From contig JACVRA010000043.1 of the NCBI GenBank assembly GCA_019828545.1, forward strand, positions 362-55,070: 54,709 bases of DNA, given 5' to 3'. Under the pieces are notes generated by a model. That model saw only the letters and a list, made by a program, of their open reading frames with translations. It made no database searches and had not been told where the DNA came from. Made by a program: the position numbers and the translations under genes. Source of the stretch: Paracamarosporium sp. OC-R06-R3. Lineage: Eukaryota; Ascomycota; Dothideomycetes; Pleosporales; Didymosphaeriaceae. This document shows, in pieces, positions 45,039-54,375 of the stretch. Numbering within the stretch: the first letter of the stretch is position 1; each line of letters starts with the position of its first letter.

Positions 45039-45491
45039 ATGCCTCACAAACCTAAGTCTGAGGCACTTCCCCGCCATATCTCCTTAGAAGTGAATGAAAT
45101 TGACGAATTTGTACGCCGTCATCATGGAACGACCGTCGCCTTGGATATGGTTGACTCGAGAATGCATCATTCGAAGCGAAAAGAAAATATTATTGAGTAT
45201 ATTCACTATCTATCGCGCATCAATGGTGAGCTTCGAGCCGAACTATTATTCTATCGGCAGTGTTTCTCCGACTCGGAATGCTTCAAACAGAGAATCGAGT
45301 TCCAGTCACAAGACCTACTTCACGAGTACATCATCGCCCTGGTAGACAAACCTGACCTGGAAAAGATCCGTACGATATCACTTGAGATTACCAAGGAAAT
45401 CGAAACCCTCCAGAATCGGCACAACCACGCTTTCCAGGCTTTTGTGGCGCCTTACCACAACGAGCAACAGGAGCCCCTGCCAAGGGTCTGA
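45039..45491 (+). CDS. hypothetical protein, 150 aa
   Basis: Single exon, ATG 45039 to TGA 45489-45491. Predicted mostly helical, with many Glu, Lys, Leu and His (LEKIRTISLEITKEIETLQN). No domain was recognised. It is divergent from the pseudokinase gene (66 bp between ATGs) and convergent with the ferric reductase gene, whose stop codon begins at the very next base. Confidence 0.5.
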   Translation: MPHKPKSEALPRHISLEVNEIDEFVRRHHGTTVALDMVDSRMHHSKRKENIIEYIHYLSRINGELRAELLFYRQCFSDSECFKQRIEFQSQDLLHEYIIALVDKPDLEKIRTISLEITKEIETLQNRHNHAFQAFVAPYHNEQQEPLPRV

Positions 45492-47274
45492 CTAGTCTAT
45501 TCCCCGGCACATTACAGACATACTTCGTTCCCTTGTTGGTCGTTTAAGAGCACTACCTTCTGTATCAAATAATTTAAAGTCAGATACCATTAATCTTACA
45601 TTCTTGTTCATGCCTTCCGAAACTTTTGCTCGTACTTCGTTGGTAATCGCAGTACTAGCACATACTACATCACTTGTTAGAGAAGGACCACGATATACGG
45701 TAGCCTTACCGGATATTGCTATATTTCCAGTACGGGTTTTAAGTATTTTTCCGATGATCTTAGCATAGTTAGGTTGACCCCTGATCTCAACCATCCTTGC
45801 GCCACTTCTTTTCTGTTCCATAGGCAGGTCGTCGCGGTATATAAAGATGTCAAGCACCTAAAACGTGTTATAATCTCATGAACATTCTGTGGCAGGCTTA
45901 CACTTTTCCCAGATGGAACCGGCCGGCGTCCGGGATCCTCTTTCATCTCCGTCGACTGTAGGGAGCGTTGGTCCTTGGTCTGTTCCCTTTTTTTTTCAAC
46001 ACGCTCCTTGTCTTTCCTCAACAGTTCATCCATGAAATCTTTAGCAGGGTGATTCGTGAACCCACTCCGGATAGACCATATAAATATCACATCTCGAGTT
46101 TTTGTATCGAAGTGATCTTGCCCATTAACGACTTCCCTAAGGTAGGAAAGATGTCCTGTGATTCCGATCCCGCTAGCAATCATAATCACGGTACCAAATT
46201 CCCGCAAGTCGGTAGGGCAACCATAGGGACCTTCAATCCATGCATCGTGAAACTGATATTGTTCCAATGAAGGACGTAACTTTCTCGTGAATCCAGCTCG
46301 CGGCCAGATGTGTAGTTCAATGCTTTTCGTCAGAATCGGTGACACCACCATGAAGGGATGTCTCTGAAATCGAGAGAGCGTCCCAGCTCCACCCATGGTT
46401 AGGTACACATACTGGCCGGGACGCACTTTCCACGATCGAGCGGGGGTTATCTGCAACTTCAGTGCGTCGCCCGATCCTTGCACTACTGCCTTCGTCTTCC
46501 TGCCCAACGCAAGATTCCGGTACAGTAACAGACTATACCGGTGAACCAGGCTCAAAGCCCACACACCGGTGCCAAGAAGAAGGCTAAGGCTAGCCAGTCG
46601 GTTCTTTCTAGATATATGAAACCAAAGAGCAACCGTCATTGCTGCTGAGGCAACTATATGGACCAGACGGAAAAGCTCATGAGCACGTGTCCGGAGTGGC
46701 GTGATCGACGTCAGTACTATCATGAGCACGCTTGATGATGCCTTAACAGTCAACCATGTCCGCACGTTGAGATTATGGAGCTTACCGTTACACCAGCAAC
46801 AGATTTGACGTTCCATACTAAACCTTTGTCATAAGATGCTAAACAGGGGTGCAGTATACTTTGAACAAAGGCTAAAGAAGCCACCGCAACGTGAAGTTTT
46901 GTATAAACGCGGAGCGAGATACGGAAAGTGTCCGCTCCAAGGTCTGCGCTTGGTAGTAAAAGTGCTAGATTCGTAGAAAGGATTGATGCGGTTCGAGTAC
47001 TCAGATCGTTGACAGAATGCACTTTCCAGCTCATACAAAGGACGTTCGCGGAGGCCACAACGACATATATGATGACATCCCCGACGGTGGCTTGAAGCTT
47101 TACCCTTTTTAGAAGCCGTACCTCGGTGTATTGTAGATATTTCAAGATAACGTAGGTAAACCAGGCGGTTAAGAAATAAGATATACAGAAACTTAACCAC
47201 CGCAGCGCAAGCAGTACGACGAGAGCGTACCAGGCAACAGAATACCACAGGGTAGAGCTAGAACTGTCGACCAT
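45492..47274 (-). CDS. ferric reductase-like transmembrane protein (FRE), 564 aa
   Basis: Exons 46786-47274, 45902-46741 and 45492-45857, with introns of about 44 nt, sum to 1,695 bases. Six or seven helices include paired His residues in KLHVAVASLAFVQSILHP and LVHIVASAAMTVALWFHI, the bis-heme ligands. The FAD site has RFQRHPFMVVS (HPF motif), then DAWIEGPYG. The NADPH site has VIMIASGIGITGHLSYL. A Lys/Arg/Glu-rich insert follows before VLDIFIYRDDLP. All electron-transfer parts are present, so it should reduce ferric iron or oxygen at a membrane. Ferric reductases are a recurrent Starship accessory gene. It is divergent from the MADS gene (105 bp). Confidence 0.85.
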
Positions 47275-47379
47275 CTCTTGTCAGAGCTCTGTGGCAGCTT
47301 ACGTTGGCGTTTATATAGGCCCGTGCGCGGAGTGCATATTTAAACGCTGCCTCTGCCCTGCTTAGATCCTCAGATTATT
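47275..47379. promoter_or_regulatory. bidirectional promoter, ferric reductase/MADS-box
   Basis: 105 bp between two ATGs on opposite strands. Two separate TATA-like motifs are visible: TTATATAGG at 47310-47318, about 40 bp upstream of the ferric reductase start, and ATATTTAAA near 47336-47344, about 36 bp upstream of the MADS start. Confidence 0.5.
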
Positions 47380-47792
47380 ATGTCTTCGACTAGAACGCGA
47401 CGTGTGCAGTTAGAGTCATTTCGAAAGCGCCGCAATAACTTCATGCGTCGTGGAAATGAGATCAGCAGCCGGTATCAGGCAGACGTTTGGATTTGCATTC
47501 GTAAGAAGGGTCAATACTTCGTCTACAACTCTAGGCCAAGCGACACTGAGTGGCCTCCATCTAACAACGAGCTTGTAAGGGTTTCCACCACTAATTTCAG
47601 CCTTGCTCATATAATAAGAAATCCACGTATCCTGTCCCTGATGTAAAGACAGCCAAAGACTTCGAACCTGAAGTGTTGGAGAATGACTGCCCTCAAACAA
47701 GGTCCAGGCTGCCAAAAAACTTGCTGCCCCCTCCACCGGTTCCTGAATGCGTTCTCAACGAAGTTTTTCCGCAACTGTCCTCACGAAAATAA
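47380..47792 (+). CDS. short MADS-box (SRF-type) protein, 122 aa, two exons
   Basis: Exons 47380-47574 and 47619-47792 join in frame (369 bases). Residues 10-55 resemble a MADS box (SFRKRRNNFMRRGNEISSRY, then WICIRKKGQYFVYNS; usual KRKxGLxKKAxELSxLCxAEVALIIxSxxGKLYxY). The N-terminal basic helix is retained but several contact positions differ. The C-terminal 50 residues are Pro-rich (NLLPPPPVPECV). Fungal MADS factors (Mcm1, Rlm1) are far longer, so this may be a competitor, a mobile-element regulator or a degenerate copy. Confidence 0.6.
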
Positions 47793-47897
47793 ATCCAGTG
47801 TTAGAAATTAAAGGGCACTAAAAGCGGAGGCATCTTTTTTTTTTCCGTTCTAAGATTATATCTAGTATAAGAAGAAGATTAGGTAGAGCTAGATAGA

Positions 47898-49454
47898 ATG
47901 AAACAATCCAGTCTGAGAAACATCATCATGTCCCCTAAGAAGGCAAAGTCATCATCGGCAAAGTCATCATCGGCAAAGTCATCATCGGCAATCAGCAAAG
48001 CACCGAGGACTCGTCAACAAACAAGAAACAAACTCTCCAGCAATCTCCAACAAGTTCAAGAGCTCCAAGAGGAAGAGACTACATTGAAAAATGATATCGA
48101 GTATACAGAAGCATTAGTAAACCTAGATCAAGCACAACAGCATCAGGTGTCAACTATGGAGGAGAACAAACGGAGATTGTTAGAAATTCAACAAAGAATA
48201 TTCGAGCTTGGACAACAGGCATCGGCTGAATCAGTAATACACGCAGAAGGACGTGACACAACACAAGAGCCTACAGAGCCTAGCTTAGGCTCGGAAGTGA
48301 ATACCACCGTAGACAGCTCGGCACCGACAAGACGTGATACAACACAAGGACCTACAGAGCCTGATCCAGGTTCGGAAGTAAATACTACCGTGAACAGCTC
48401 GACACCGGCAGGACATGATACGCAAGGGCCTACAGAGCCTAATCTAGCAAATAGCTCGGCACCAACTGTTAACGCAGATGCTCCGATGATAGATGCCGGA
48501 ACGACACAACCCGGAAGTGTTAAGCCGGGAATAAATCCGAATCCTCGAAAAGGACAAACAGATGCGCCTGAGATTGGCATAGATGACCTCCACATAAGCT
48601 GGAATATCAGTAGGAAATTCAAACATGATGAGCAATCGCTTCAGGGAGTCGACAACGTAGTGTTCGGACATCTTTGTAAATTTTCAACGAAGCGGTATTG
48701 TGTCCGTTATGGATCAAAGGACATTTGCAGCTCTAGGTTCGAGCCTACACTTCCGCCCAATTCATCATATCAGGAGAATAGAGACGTTACGCAAGGCAGC
48801 TACCGCATTGTTGAAAAGATTATAAAGTTCCATACGGATCGTAAAACACCGCTTCCAACAGATATACTACGTCACGTAAAAATTCTAACTATCTATTGGG
48901 ATTCTAAAACTGGTGTTGGACACGAAGCAGAAGTTGAAGTGCTGCATCCAGATTTCCGGAATAATAGACGACCACATACACGCTGTTTTGTCTATCTTGA
49001 CCCTGCCTTATACACGAAGTACAACCTCGAGAACACTACCGGTTTTAGTCACGAAACTAGATCGACGATCAAGCGTTGCCTAGGCGAGATTGGTAACTGG
49101 AATAGAGATATGTCGTTCTACAATACCGCGGTTGAGCTTGAGAATAATTTCGAGAAACGGTATATGCAAGGGAAACCTGGAAGGCCTGGTCCACTTATTC
49201 CAATCAACAAAAAACAGGCACTTGACTTTCAACGACTGAGGCCGCGTCGACCAAGGTATACTGACAACCAGCAGATTTTGCCAGTTCCACTACAAACAGC
49301 TCAGTCCGAAAAGCAGCAGCAGAAAGGAAGTCCAAGGAGCCTTGAACCGCCGATTGATGGCTTCCTTGAATTGTATAAGGATTTACCTGAAAAACAAAAG
49401 CGTCTATTCTTTGCTCGGCTTGCAGGGTTGTTAGAATCCGCCCAAAGTGCCTAA
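47898..49454 (+). CDS. hypothetical repeat-containing protein, 518 aa
   Basis: Single exon, ATG 47898 to TAA. Layout: a KSSSA repeat (residues about 16-31), a coiled coil (50-110), a Thr/Pro/Glu-rich tandem repeat of about 36 residues present about 2.5 times (core TTQGPTEPxxGSEVNTTVxSS), then a globular region (225-430) with CRYGSK-like and CFVYLDPALY segments, and a Gln/Pro-rich tail. No family was recognised. It lacks catalytic motifs that I can name. The region is intact in frame. It might be a structural or nucleic-acid-binding protein of the surrounding cargo block, which is a guess. Confidence 0.55.
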   Translation: MKQSSLRNIIMSPKKAKSSSAKSSSAKSSSAISKAPRTRQQTRNKLSSNLQQVQELQEEETTLKNDIEYTEALVNLDQAQQHQVSTMEENKRRLLEIQQRIFELGQQASAESVIHAEGRDTTQEPTEPSLGSEVNTTVDSSAPTRRDTTQGPTEPDPGSEVNTTVNSSTPAGHDTQGPTEPNLANSSAPTVNADAPMIDAGTTQPGSVKPGINPNPRKGQTDAPEIGIDDLHISWNISRKFKHDEQSLQGVDNVVFGHLCKFSTKRYCVRYGSKDICSSRFEPTLPPNSSYQENRDVTQGSYRIVEKIIKFHTDRKTPLPTDILRHVKILTIYWDSKTGVGHEAEVEVLHPDFRNNRRPHTRCFVYLDPALYTKYNLENTTGFSHETRSTIKRCLGEIGNWNRDMSFYNTAVELENNFEKRYMQGKPGRPGPLIPINKKQALDFQRLRPRRPRYTDNQQILPVPLQTAQSEKQQQKGSPRSLEPPIDGFLELYKDLPEKQKRLFFARLAGLLESAQSA

Positions 49455-49858
49455 TTCAGGTTAAAGCGAAGGAAAATGCCAAGCGGTAGTTGATTATAGG
49501 GATTTAAGTAGTATAGCCATAAGGAATTAGTTTCAGACACCATACACGATTAGTTTGCAAGTGTGTAGGTAAAGGAGACTCAGAGACGTTTCGTCATACG
49601 GCCCACATCCCTGTCTCTTCTTCCTCAGTAAGGCAATGTGGCACTGTGCTGCTCGCTCTATCGACATTATCGTTATTCCTAAGTACAGTTGCTCCTTTTG
49701 AACTCGTCTAAATTCAAAGATTGCTAAGAATCTTTCCGGAGAGAATCGTCCTCACCACTGTGTTTACGTTCGCTTGCACGGTTCCAACGTAGCTCACAAT
49801 TCCACGTGGTAGGGGTTTCTACCAAGCCACGCTTAGGTCTTAATAGGCTTAGCGAACT
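49455..49858. other. intergenic, no supported gene
   Basis: No recognisable coding or RNA feature on either strand. Confidence 0.55.
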
Positions 49859-50482
49859 GTGAGTTCACAGCACACGTTAATAGCCAGGACCACTATAGCT
49901 TTTAACTCTCTTACTTTGCCAAAATCTACTCTTACTCCAACGCAGACCTATCTCGTTCCCGCTATTCTCAACGCCGGACTACCAGAAGCTTCATTGCCTA
50001 GTCCCTTCGCCGTCACTCTTAGAACCCAGGACGCACTGCGAACTGTACCCGAAATGACAGCTGCTCATCTAGAGGTAGCTAATAACGCTATCCCCAACAG
50101 CTACAGTGCAGCATATGCGTACATCAGCAACACAGCCCTCGCGCTGGGCATCGTTACCTTAGTGTCTCTATGCCTAGGTAACTTTTATCGCCATTTGACC
50201 AGCCGTGTCTCGCGTCAAATCTATCCCCATGCAGAAAAAACTCACAGCAACCCACTCCTAGACGCAGTATTCGAAGGCCAAGAGCAACCAGTAAAGCTAC
50301 TACTCAATGCAGGCCCCAATGCCGACGCACTCGACGAAGCACTCCAGCACGCAATATCTGAAGACAACGAGCAGATAGTAAAGCTACTACTCGATGCAGG
50401 CCCCAATGCCGACGCACTCGACGAAGCACTCCAGCGCGCAATATCTGAAGACAACGAGCAGATAGTAAAGCTACTACTCTAA
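49859..50482 (+). pseudogene. MFS (TRI12/siderophore-type) C-terminal fragment fused to ankyrin repeats
   Basis: A 207-codon frame has no ATG at its 5' end; the first in-frame ATG lies about 65 codons in. The first half matches the last part of TRI12/siderophore-type MFS transporters (YLVPAILNAGLPEASLPSPF, then VANNAIPNSYSAAYAYIS, then a final helix ending LVSLCLGNFY). Directly after it come ankyrin repeats with an 87-bp unit (IVKLLLDAGPNADALDEALQ, 29 residues), about 2.3 near-identical copies, ending with a TAA in mid-repeat. So a truncated transporter tail has been joined to a truncated ankyrin array. It is probably a chimeric relic. It could be expressed only from a non-ATG start or an upstream exon I cannot see. 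Confidence 0.6.
50220..50482 (+). repeat. 87-bp ankyrin-coding tandem repeat
   Basis: About 2.3 copies of an 87-base unit (29 residues, core NADALDEALQxAISEDNEQ), nearly identical in DNA, cut off by a TAA after the third LLL. Sequence after the stop is unrelated, so the array was broken here. Confidence 0.7.
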
Positions 50483-50963
50483 TACCGACACACGCCGATT
50501 ACCAGTCTCAGCTCTTCTATACAAGGCCACGGGCGTTGATCCGGCGACCAAGGAGGGCAAGACTGTGGCCGTCACAAGTAGTGAGCTCGGGGTGACTCTG
50601 GAGCGGAACCGCCCCAAACGCCACCACTTGAGCCTGTTAGCACAATAAAGAAACGCTGCCAGAGGTTTTGACCCTGCCAAAAGACCCCCAATCTCCTCAT
50701 TTCCAGACACAAAACAGTCGGCCTGAACAAGTCCCCTAAACACGTCTTGCATGGCAATAAGCTGTTCTTCATATCTCAATACGCTGCTGTCGGGCCCATT
50801 TCTTGCTTCTTTGTCTGCTTCTATTGGACCCCGGGCTCACAGAGCGTACGAAAGATGCAGGAAATGTCGTCGAAAGACAAGAAATAGTATTTCACTACAA
50901 AATAATTAGTCTGAGTCTGTCTCGCTATAATGTATGCCTCGCGCCAACACTATACTGCTATAA
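50483..50963. other. intergenic, no supported gene
   Basis: Short frames on both strands look like shadows. A plus frame continuing LPVSALLYKATGVDPATK could be remnant coding sequence, but I cannot assign it. Confidence 0.45.
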
Positions 50964-52079
50964 CTACTTCCCAATGTTTGAGTTTTGATGATGTTCCCAG
51001 CCTAGTTGTGAATCTACTGAATCACTACTGTCTGTATCAGCTTCTTTGTCGAAGTGCTCCAGCTTACTTTGGACGTATTCGTCTACTAAAACCCATACTG
51101 GCCCTTCTGATTTCGTCGGAACCTGGCAGATACTAACTTCAGGTATCTTGTCACCTCGCTTGAACTCCAAATCAGTAATACGAGGAACCTCTACAACCTG
51201 GTATTTTACTGTTCGTCTCTGCCCTTGTTCCTCCCGGGTCAGATTTTCTACGTTGTCCGTCTTCTTTTTGATATCGGTATCCTTGTTAAGTTCCACGGCT
51301 GTAATCCTATCGTGAGTGTTTTTCCGGCCACGTTCCACTGAATCCTCATCCACATCAATTCCGCTGTCCACTTTAGCCTCTTCGTCATCTCCAGAGCCTT
51401 CTTCATAGCCCTCCTCATCATCTCTAGAGCCTTTATAGCCTTCCTCGTCATCTTCATAGCCTTCTTCATCTTCCTCGTTATCATCTCCAGAGCCTTCATA
51501 GCCTTCTTCATCTTCCTCGTCATCTTCAGAGCCTTCTTCATCTTCTTCGTCATCTTCAGAGCCTTCTTCATCTTCTTCGTCATCTTCAGAGCCTTCTTCA
51601 TCTTCCTCGTCTTCTCCAGAGCCTTCTTCATAGCACTCCTCGTCATCCCCATCATCTACTTCTTCCCCTTCCTTACTATTTCCAGTGCTCTCCATCCTTG
51701 CTTTTTGTATAGATAGGCATACCACGCACCTATCCGCTTTATGCTTCTCGCATACAAACCGCTTTTTACAGGAAGTGCACTGATAAATGGCCTGTCCTAG
51801 CTCGAATTTGCAATTCTCTACGAAGCAAGCAACCTGCCCTTTAAACTGGCGGAGGTAGGGCGTCCCAGGTGTGAAGGTATCTTGGTTTTTGAAGACTTTT
51901 AGCATGTCTTCTTGTAGCCCAACAGATTGTTGTATGTCCTTGGCTAGTATATCATTAGGGATGATACAGCAAACACACTTTTGAATGTCTGAAAGAAAGC
52001 GTCGAGTTCTCTCCTCTCCTTTGTAAGTATAGAAATGGCGTATTAGGTCTTCACTTATCGGTTCTATGATTGTTTTCAT
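50964..52079 (-). CDS. acidic low-complexity protein with zinc-like Cys region, 371 aa
   Basis: The ATG at 52079 is the first in frame; an open frame extends to 52160 without ATG, so an upstream exon is possible. Residues about 75-130 have Cys pairs (CFVENCKFELGQAIYQCTSCKK, then CEKHKADRCVVC) that resemble a B-box or zinc ribbon. A long Glu/Asp/Gly tract follows, with a 30-bp (10-residue) repeat of EEDEEGSEDD type (51500-51620). The C-terminus holds PVWVLVDEYVQSKLEH. No family was recognised. A chromatin or RNA-binding role would fit acidity and zinc-like Cys, but is unproven. Confidence 0.5.
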   Translation of the reverse strand: MKTIIEPISEDLIRHFYTYKGEERTRRFLSDIQKCVCCIIPNDILAKDIQQSVGLQEDMLKVFKNQDTFTPGTPYLRQFKGQVACFVENCKFELGQAIYQCTSCKKRFVCEKHKADRCVVCLSIQKARMESTGNSKEGEEVDDGDDEECYEEGSGEDEEDEEGSEDDEEDEEGSEDDEEDEEGSEDDEEDEEGYEGSGDDNEEDEEGYEDDEEGYKGSRDDEEGYEEGSGDDEEAKVDSGIDVDEDSVERGRKNTHDRITAVELNKDTDIKKKTDNVENLTREEQGQRRTVKYQVVEVPRITDLEFKRGDKIPEVSICQVPTKSEGPVWVLVDEYVQSKLEHFDKEADTDSSDSVDSQLGWEHHQNSNIGK

Positions 52080-52359
52080 GTTGACGGTATTCAATGAGTG
52101 CTGATGCACAACACCGAGGTAAGGATAAGAAAGACTCTTTATATTAGGATATCGATCCAAAAGTCCTCTTTTGCTGCTCCATTATTTATGGCATGGACGA
52201 ATGGGCCGGGGTGGTTTCCTTCGGAGTAAATGCACCTTTAGTGGAGGCCTCGTAAAAAATTCCTACCCAGATAGATTGGTACCCACGAGAAACTACCAAA
52301 TCGTCCTCGTATAGAAAGTGGACTGATATCAGCGTCTCCACCCATCTAAGCAAGAAAAT

Positions 52360-53538
52360 ATGAGAACAGAACTTGCTCACAGAGCGCTACTGCTTCTGGT
52401 ATTATCATCTCCCTGTTCGGCGTTTTGGCGGCTACCATGTTATTCCAGGTGCGCTTTGTTCTTATACTAGCTAACGTCTAATAAGAGTCCAGTCTCGGTG
52501 TCTACAGGATGGATCCAATCGTCTCTCCAAACCAGCCTTCCCAACATTCACATACTTTCCATGGAGGCCAAGGTGCGTCGATCATTCCCGTTGTTTTGCT
52601 TTAGCTGAATCATCCGAAGGTATTAGTTTCAATGCCTCATACGGTGATCTGCGCCTTTCCAAGTGCACCTCGTGTGCAGTCACGCAAGATCTCTCGGTAT
52701 ATTGGACGCCGCCGCTAATGTTTGCTTACCCTAATAACACCGTTGTTATTGTACCTCAGATAAATGGAATGCTCATGTAGGTGTCTCTCGAATAGAACTA
52801 TCGAACAAACTCTCATACTGCTAACGATATTATTTCCTCTTTGGAGAAAACGTTACCGCATTTCCAAAAGGTTTCCAGATGGTAGCCGGAAACTCCTCGC
52901 GACGCGAGACCTTGTTACCATCCCAAGATCCTCCACGATCTTCGTGGACAGGATATGACAAGTCGCAAGGCATTCTGTCCCAACGAGCACTAGGTTTTAC
53001 ATGTCTTGATTACGAAGGTACTGGTGAGGGTGCGCTTCAGCGACACGCTCTACCGGAAAAGGCGTTTATTGATTCTCGATGTCGAGACGGTCTTCGGCTA
53101 GAGCTCATGTTCCCGTCTTGTTGGGATGGTGTGCATTTAGACTCATCTAACCATCACTCCCACTTGGCCTACCCTGATCTGTTGATGGAGGGCACATGTC
53201 CTGAAGGCTTCAACAATCGCCTGCCTTCACTTTACTACGAAACAATCTGGGATACCACCGTATTCAGAGATGTTGACGGATACTTTCTACTAAGTAACGG
53301 AGATAAAACTGGCCTAGGGTATCACGGTGATTTTCTGAACGGCTGGGATATTGATGTACTACAAGAAGCTATCACTCTATGCACAAGCCTCTCAGGGCGT
53401 ATAGAAGACTGTGTCGCATTCAAACAGCAATCGCTTCAAGCTGCAGCAAGATGTAGAATCAATGCCCCCAAAATCCTCCAGAACGATGATTGTACGGGCC
53501 CTAGATGCGGACTTTGCGGCAACATAAACTATGTCTAG
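52360..53538 (+). CDS. secreted DUF1996 protein
   Basis: Exons 52360-52448, 52508-52572, 52620-52776 and about 52827-53538. A signal peptide (MRTELAHRALLLLVLSSPCS) is followed by AFWRLPCYSR, then DPIVSPNQPSQHSHTFHGG, then CTSCAVTQDLSVYWTPPLMF. The last exon has LMFPSCWDGVHLDSSNHHSH, the DUF1996 core, and YFLLSNGDKTGLGYHGDFLNGWD. The protein is extracellular, of unknown function, and often found in fungal secretomes. The third junction is odd: family similarity demands that exon 4 begin at 52827, but the two bases before it are CG rather than AG, although a good CTAAC branch site (52821-52825) is present. Splicing may be non-canonical, or the gene damaged. Confidence 0.75.
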
Positions 53539-54375
53539 ACGAGGTAGGAATACGTAATCCAAAGCATCATATGAAATGCGTGCTCCCACGGTGCCCATAT
53601 ATGCGTACTCGCCGCATTCGATGAAGCTAAAGTCAAGGAGGTCTCAGCTGAAGTATTGAGCGTCTTGTTGAGTCTGGGTTTCTGAAGCGGGGGAGTGGTA
53701 GGAAAGATTCGATTCGACGCGGCCTCAGGTACGAGCAAGGTGTATATGGTAACGTCTATCCCGTAGATCAGGAAAACCCCCCATGCAGGAATTTAAGCGA
53801 GGTACTTTTGCTTCAAGTCTTCACAGTTTGGTGCAAGTGTTATAATAATTAAGATGGCAGTATTAGTGGTGCGTTAGAGCTCTTGCTATACAGAACAAAC
53901 ACTTCGCATACAAAAAATACATATGTGTGGCTATGTTCTTGCGCATAACGTACCTCAGCTTCTTATGAAGTATAACGGCACGCGCTGCTAAAATTACATT
54001 TAATAAGCTGACAACGCTTGTGTACATAAAAAAACTTAGTTAAGGCAGTTTTTGAAGCCTAAGTATCTAATAACTTCTCGTAGCATGTGCATAACAGTGT
54101 TGTGGCGAGCAGACTTAGGCCTAGTCGCCATGGTCGGCAGTACTTCTGATGAGGCGATTCCCAAACTAAGTCGGTACAAGCTAGCTACGTAATCAGATTC
54201 CTGTAATATAAGTTTGTCATCGCCCTAGTTAACCTGTAGCGGTTCAGCTGTGGCTATTCAAGTCTGTTAGCAATAATCGCTATCACGTGTCCGTGCAAAC
54301 CGCTCGTTTGATTCGACAATTCTACACGACTATTAACATATCCTACTAGATTAAAAGCACTCTTCTGATTACCCA
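53539..54375. other. intergenic, no supported gene
   Basis: No coding frame with family similarity and no RNA gene recognised. The composition is AT-leaning, with short direct repeats only. Confidence 0.55.

Noticed and set aside
47898..49454. Considered as a DUF3435 captain recombinase of a Starship
   Set aside because: No tyrosine-recombinase R..HxxR..Y pattern is visible and the protein is dominated by repeats and coiled coil.
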